Source: Candidatus Niyogiibacteriota bacterium
GTDB lineage: Bacteria; Patescibacteriota; Minisyncoccia; 1-14-0-10-42-19
NCBI GenBank assembly: GCA_016204155.1
Contig: JACQLG010000043.1
Location: 1-9,715 of the forward strand
Length of the DNA stretch: 9,715 bases
Reading direction: 5' to 3'
Shown here one piece after another: positions 6,691 through 9,715 of this stretch (positions within the stretch are counted from its first letter, which is position 1; every line of letters begins with the position of its first letter). The notes beneath the pieces are model-generated. The model made no database searches, was not told the origin of the DNA, and saw only the letters and a list, made by a program, of their open reading frames with translations. Position numbers and translations under genes: made by a program.

Positions 6691-7239
6691 ATGTCTGAAT
6701 ACCGAGAACACAAAGAACAAATTAAAAAACTTGTAGAACATTTAAAAGAAACGGGTTTCCCCCAGCCGGTAGCGCGAGGCGAAATGGAATTAACCGAAAA
6801 ACAGGAAATTCTGCTTCAAAAATTCTACAACAGAATTGATACGATATCGATATTATTTCATACTATAGAAAAGAGTGGTTATACTGATGCGGACGCAAAA
6901 CAGATCATGGAAAAGAAAAAAGAAGTATATTCTATCCTGGAAGAAGCGGTCCTCACGGATCTTATGAAGCTGTACATGATTAGAGATTATTGCATCGCAT
7001 ACGGCGTTATTCCTATCCCTCAAACCGAATGGAACTTCTATAACGAAATTGAAGGAGGAGTCTATTGCTGGAACTGCGATATTCCCGCGCTCAAAAAAAT
7101 GACGACCGCTCTTATCCCCCAGGAAGACGAAAGCGCGCCGCCTATCACTACAGTAAAAATAGGATTTTTCTGCAAGATATGCGATAAAGATATCCCCGGG
7201 ACGCCGTTGCCGAAGAACCCCAATGAGAAATTACATTAA
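6691..7239 (+). CDS. Uncharacterised protein with two CxxC pairs (possible zinc ribbon)
   Basis: I do not recognise the family. From the chosen start the protein has 182 residues. The first half (about 1-105) is predicted to be mostly helical and charged, with a Lys/Glu-rich segment at 66-90. The second half carries YCWNC (C126, C129) and FFCKIC (C161, C164), 31 residues apart. Four cysteines in two CxxC knuckles are the usual pattern of a structural zinc ribbon or treble-clef site; a redox role is less likely because the pairs lie in short hairpin-like contexts. No signal peptide or membrane segment is visible, so it should be cytosolic. The start at 6691 has AGGAGG at 6677-6682 with eight bases of spacing. 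An in-frame ATG at 6652 lacks a ribosome site and sits on the promoter. It is divergent from the SDR gene and ends in a bidirectional terminator. Function is unknown; protein or nucleic acid binding is a guess. Confidence 0.8.
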   Translation: MSEYREHKEQIKKLVEHLKETGFPQPVARGEMELTEKQEILLQKFYNRIDTISILFHTIEKSGYTDADAKQIMEKKKEVYSILEEAVLTDLMKLYMIRDYCIAYGVIPIPQTEWNFYNEIEGGVYCWNCDIPALKKMTTALIPQEDESAPPITTVKIGFFCKICDKDIPGTPLPKNPNEKLH

Positions 7240-7241
7240 AT

Positions 7242-7281
7242 AAAAAAATCCCGAATGCATCCTGCATTCGGGACATTTTTT
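7242..7281. terminator. Bidirectional rho-independent terminator
   Basis: CCCGAATGCA (7250-7259) and TGCATTCGGG (7263-7272) form a perfect ten-pair stem with a three-base loop. A T-run at 7276-7281 serves the plus-strand CxxC gene. The A-run at 7242-7248 becomes seven T residues for the minus-strand IMPDH-like gene. The two convergent stop codons lie only 43 bases apart, with this element between them. Confidence 0.92.
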
Positions 7282-7282
7282 A

Positions 7283-8746
7283 TTAACGACTTTCTCGATT
7301 ATGGGCAAATTGTGCGCGCAATTCTCCGCTCCGTAATTTTTGATGGAGTTCATGTATGTTTTTTGCCCCGACTCGTTCGAATTCTTTACGAATCGTTTCA
7401 CTAAAATCCTTTAGGAATTTTTCGAAGGTTGTAGTAACCTTCAATGGCAGCGCTTCTCCTTCCGCAACGAACGTTTTCCTGCTGTAACGCATAAATGCCG
7501 CTTCATTTTCAATTGCAATATCAGGAGAAGCCATACCTCGATATTGCTTAACTCCCGGAGATATCTCTTTTGCCGGAGAATCAACTGTTTGCGCGACTAT
7601 TTTCCCTCCCATTGTTGCTGATGCGCCTCCTGCATAAGCCTTAAAAGCGTCATAGGCATACCTGATGCCGCCGTCAGCGATGCACGGAAAGAATTTAATT
7701 TCTCTCGCGCAATCATATACTGCTGAAAATTGCGGACGCCAAATTCCAACATTGTTTTCCGCGCCAGTGGTGCAAATGGATCCGGGCCCTTGTCCTACGC
7801 GCATGCCATCGGCTCCATTTTTCTTATGAAAGGAAGCAGCGCCGAACACGCTGTCATTCCCGGCAATCACGTTAATATGGGGATATTCCTCTTTCAAATA
7901 TTGGGTCATCTGTCCGACATCATAGTTCCACCCATGCGCCTGGTCAAACACAAAGAGATCAACCTCGGCTTGTTCGGCAAGAAGTTTGATGCGCTTCATA
8001 TTATCCTTAGTTCTATACTCGAATATCGCAGCACCGACGCATAAACGGTTCTTTTTATCGCGCGTTGCGTAAGGATACAACGTCTCTTGCTGAACATCCT
8101 TCATCGTAATCAAATAACGCAATATCCCATTTTTGCTTACAATTGCAAGCGCCGGGATCTTGCGTTCCATCATAATTTCTTGAGCACGGTGAAAATCGAG
8201 CTCGCTATTCTTTTCCACCAACTCAACAGCGGCAGAAATCTTTTTGATATCGGTCTCTATGAAATGAGAAAGGGGTTCTGCCCTATTCTGTTTAGAATAG
8301 TATTCCTCATATGGCTGACGAATAAAGATTCCTATCAATCTTCCGCCGTCAACTATTGGAATGTTAGAGTAAGGAGCAGTAAGCGCATCATGAAGGCTTG
8401 CGCGCGGAGAAAGAGTGAACGGATTTTCTATAAATCCACCTTCATTCGATTTTACCTGTTGGATAATTTCTGCCTGCTCTTCGGGATCATGCGTTGCAGG
8501 GATAACGCCCAACGCCCCCATCCGTGCAGCAAGAATAGCAATATGTTTATCAGTCACGTCGGGCATCGGAGAAGTTAGAAAAGGAATATGAAGTTTGATA
8601 TTTTTTGATGCATAACCCGCTATATCAGTAACCGTGTCGTCTCTCGAAAAACGGCGTTCTGCCTCAAGAATATCAATATCGCCGAAATTATAACTTCGCG
8701 ATGGATCGCTAAGAATTTCTTTCAATGCTTTACCTGACTGTCGCAT
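7283..8746 (-). CDS. IMP dehydrogenase-like protein (GuaB family, diverged)
   Basis: IMPDH oxidises IMP to XMP with NAD+, the first committed step to GMP. This 487-residue protein has the whole plan: an N-terminal barrel part with IPFLTSPMPDVTD (54-66), two CBS-type regulatory modules (about 108-220), and the catalytic barrel. Seen directly are FDQAHGW (267-273, NAD-side Asp268), VIAGN (293-297), GQGPGSICTT with nucleophile C325, ADGGIR (357-362), YRGMAS (402-407) and RY at 420-421, which aligns with the catalytic flap Arg-Tyr. Departures from the usual form are FGDIDIL for FDDVLL, PDVTD for DTVTE, CTTG for CTTR, and loss of the GRVPYKG segment after VAEGEAL. The RY flap favours IMPDH over GMP reductase. 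The ATG follows AGGAGG (8754-8759) by seven bases. It has its own promoter and shares a bidirectional terminator. The family is certain, IMPDH activity likely but unproven, so no symbol is given. Confidence 0.87.
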   Translation of the reverse strand: MRQSGKALKEILSDPSRSYNFGDIDILEAERRFSRDDTVTDIAGYASKNIKLHIPFLTSPMPDVTDKHIAILAARMGALGVIPATHDPEEQAEIIQQVKSNEGGFIENPFTLSPRASLHDALTAPYSNIPIVDGGRLIGIFIRQPYEEYYSKQNRAEPLSHFIETDIKKISAAVELVEKNSELDFHRAQEIMMERKIPALAIVSKNGILRYLITMKDVQQETLYPYATRDKKNRLCVGAAIFEYRTKDNMKRIKLLAEQAEVDLFVFDQAHGWNYDVGQMTQYLKEEYPHINVIAGNDSVFGAASFHKKNGADGMRVGQGPGSICTTGAENNVGIWRPQFSAVYDCAREIKFFPCIADGGIRYAYDAFKAYAGGASATMGGKIVAQTVDSPAKEISPGVKQYRGMASPDIAIENEAAFMRYSRKTFVAEGEALPLKVTTTFEKFLKDFSETIRKEFERVGAKNIHELHQKLRSGELRAQFAHNRESR

Positions 8747-8790
8747 ATGACAACCTCCTCTTTTAATCTCAAAAATCTAAATTTTCAAAA

Positions 8791-8819
8791 ATCATAGCAT
8801 AGAAAAAAGAAAAATACAA
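8791..8819 (-). promoter_or_regulatory. Promoter of the IMPDH-like gene
   Basis: On the minus strand, TTGTAT (8814-8819) and the extended -10 TGCTATGAT (box TATGAT at 8791-8796) are 17 bases apart. Transcription would begin near 8784, giving a leader of roughly 38 bases that is A/T-rich and contains AGGAGG at 8754-8759. The -35 lies about ten bases after the stop codon of the upstream comEC-like gene. No terminator is visible between them, so some read-through is possible. Confidence 0.6.
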
Positions 8820-8828
8820 ACTCTGATC

Positions 8829-9715
8829 TTAACTCATTTTACTTCTCCTCATCACCCACCACCCAATCAACATATAAAGAATAATCGCTCCTGCGGCGGG
8901 AAAATACGGAATTGAAATTTGTGCAAATGGCAATGATGAAAAAATATCAACTATGCGCAATTCATATTCCAATAAAAGATACGCAATCCACGTAAATGGA
9001 AATGCGATAATGTGCGAGATCCAACCGAGAACGCCTGCAATAAATCCGAAAAACATTGCGTACGGGACTGACAATAAAACAAGCATATTTACAGGAAGCG
9101 CGACCACTGAAAAAGTTCCCATCATTGACAGGATGAGCGGAGTGACTGCGATTTGGGCTGAAATGGTCGCAGTTGCCGCTTCTCTGATATTGAATCGTTT
9201 CGGGAGCCATTGAAGTTTTCGTTCGAAGTAGGGCGCAAGATAAATAAGTCCGAGGGTTGCGACAAATGATAATTGAAACGACGGATCAAATCTCAAGATT
9301 TTTGGATTCTGGATGAGCATAAAAGTACCGGCGATCAGCAAAGCAATGATAACTCTATTTACTTTTCCAGTTGCGTGCGCCGTGTAAATAAAGATAGCCA
9401 TAATGGATGCACGCACAACAGGGGCTGCGGCTCCTGTAAGAATCGTGAAAAGAATAATACCAATAATGCCCGCGAAAATACTTGCCATCCACGGTAGGAA
9501 AAGCCCTAAAAATCCGGCAAGCGCTCGCGCAATAATAGTAACGTTATATCCGGAAAGAACTACGATATGAATAACGCCAACTTTACGAAAATCATCAAGT
9601 AAATCCTGCGGCATGGATCGGCGTGCGCCAACCGTAAGTCCGCCTAAAAATGACGCGTGCGGCTCCGGCAATATATCTCCAATACTTTTCAAATATTTTT
9701 CTTTCAAAGAAAAGA
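8829..9715 (-). CDS. comEC: ComEC/Rec2 competence channel, C-terminal part, cut by window edge
   Basis: The reading frame is open to the end of the window (codons for Phe-Ser precede a TTG at 9707), so the true start lies outside; the TTG should not be taken as the start. The 294 visible residues form the competence domain of ComEC, the inner-membrane channel that brings single-stranded DNA into the cell. Family marks are ILPEPHASFLGGLTVGAR (14-31), HIVVLSGYNVTI (49-60), GAAAPVVRASIM (94-105) and FDPSFQLSFVATLGLIYL (142-159). Hydrophobic segments lie near 46-73, 76-96, 100-112, 118-135, 143-163, 183-228, 231-250 and 268-287. The protein stops in basic RRSKMS right after the last membrane segment and lacks the C-terminal metallo-beta-lactamase domain of full-length ComEC. 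A separate protein of that type lies at 4859-5710. The missing upstream part should hold an N-terminal OB-fold region, if present. Confidence 0.9.
   Translation of the reverse strand, partial: FSLKEKYLKSIGDILPEPHASFLGGLTVGARRSMPQDLLDDFRKVGVIHIVVLSGYNVTIIARALAGFLGLFLPWMASIFAGIIGIILFTILTGAAAPVVRASIMAIFIYTAHATGKVNRVIIALLIAGTFMLIQNPKILRFDPSFQLSFVATLGLIYLAPYFERKLQWLPKRFNIREAATATISAQIAVTPLILSMMGTFSVVALPVNMLVLLSVPYAMFFGFIAGVLGWISHIIAFPFTWIAYLLLEYELRIVDIFSSLPFAQISIPYFPAAGAIILYMLIGWWVMRRSKMS

Noticed and set aside
8087..8578. 163-codon plus-strand frame antisense to the IMPDH-like gene
   Set aside because: It has no Shine-Dalgarno and no recognisable domain, and the opposite strand has full IMPDH motifs throughout this stretch.
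9705..9707. Taking the TTG at 9705-9707 as the start of comEC
   Set aside because: The frame remains open to the window edge and the family needs an N-terminal region before the competence domain, so the gene is truncated by the window, not short.

Overview
The window reads as a gene-dense fragment of a bacterial chromosome. It probably belongs to a small-genome bacterium of the Candidate Phyla Radiation (Patescibacteria, Parcubacteria-like). This placement is inference from gene style: ThiI without a rhodanese domain, a long NDK variant, a ComEC channel lacking its nuclease domain, a diverged IMP dehydrogenase, short intergenic gaps and AGGAGG ribosome sites. TGA is used as a stop codon (ThiI, ComEC-type nuclease), which argues against the UGA=Gly lineages (Gracilibacteria, Absconditabacteria). 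No rRNA, tRNA, CRISPR array, transposase or phage gene is visible.

Layout: (1) 44-1405 (-) is a beta-CASP/metallo-beta-lactamase RNase-like protein, divergently transcribed from (2) 1507-2934 (+), an M49 (dipeptidyl-peptidase III-like) zinc peptidase. The 101-base gap between them carries one extended -10 promoter for each, and the left one is placed so that its mRNA would be leaderless. (3) 2935-3071 has a terminator for the peptidase followed by a striking 46-base near-perfect palindrome. (4) 5710-3072 (-) is a tight three-gene unit: a ComEC-type nuclease domain protein, nucleoside diphosphate kinase, then ThiI. (5) 6590-5796 (-) is a short-chain dehydrogenase with its own strong terminator. 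It shares a compact, overlapping divergent promoter region with (6) 6691-7239 (+), an unknown protein with two CxxC pairs. (7) 8746-7283 (-) is an IMP dehydrogenase-like protein, separated from gene 6 by a bidirectional terminator. (8) 9715-8829 (-) is the C-terminal part of the ComEC membrane channel, cut by the window edge.

How they may work together: the ComEC channel and a free-standing ComEC-type nuclease domain lie collinear on the minus strand, 3.1 kb apart, as if one comEC gene had been split and other genes lie between the halves. DNA uptake and degradation (ComEC parts) next to purine and nucleotide interconversion (IMPDH, NDK) would suit a cell that salvages nucleotides, but this functional link is inference. 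ThiI (tRNA s4U) and the beta-CASP protein add RNA modification and processing. All gaps between genes are under 140 bases, and bases 1-43 hold no gene that can be recognised. I see no clearly new defence or mobile system. The most unusual items are the palindrome, the predicted leaderless promoter, the split ComEC, and the altered motifs in ThiI and the IMPDH-like protein.
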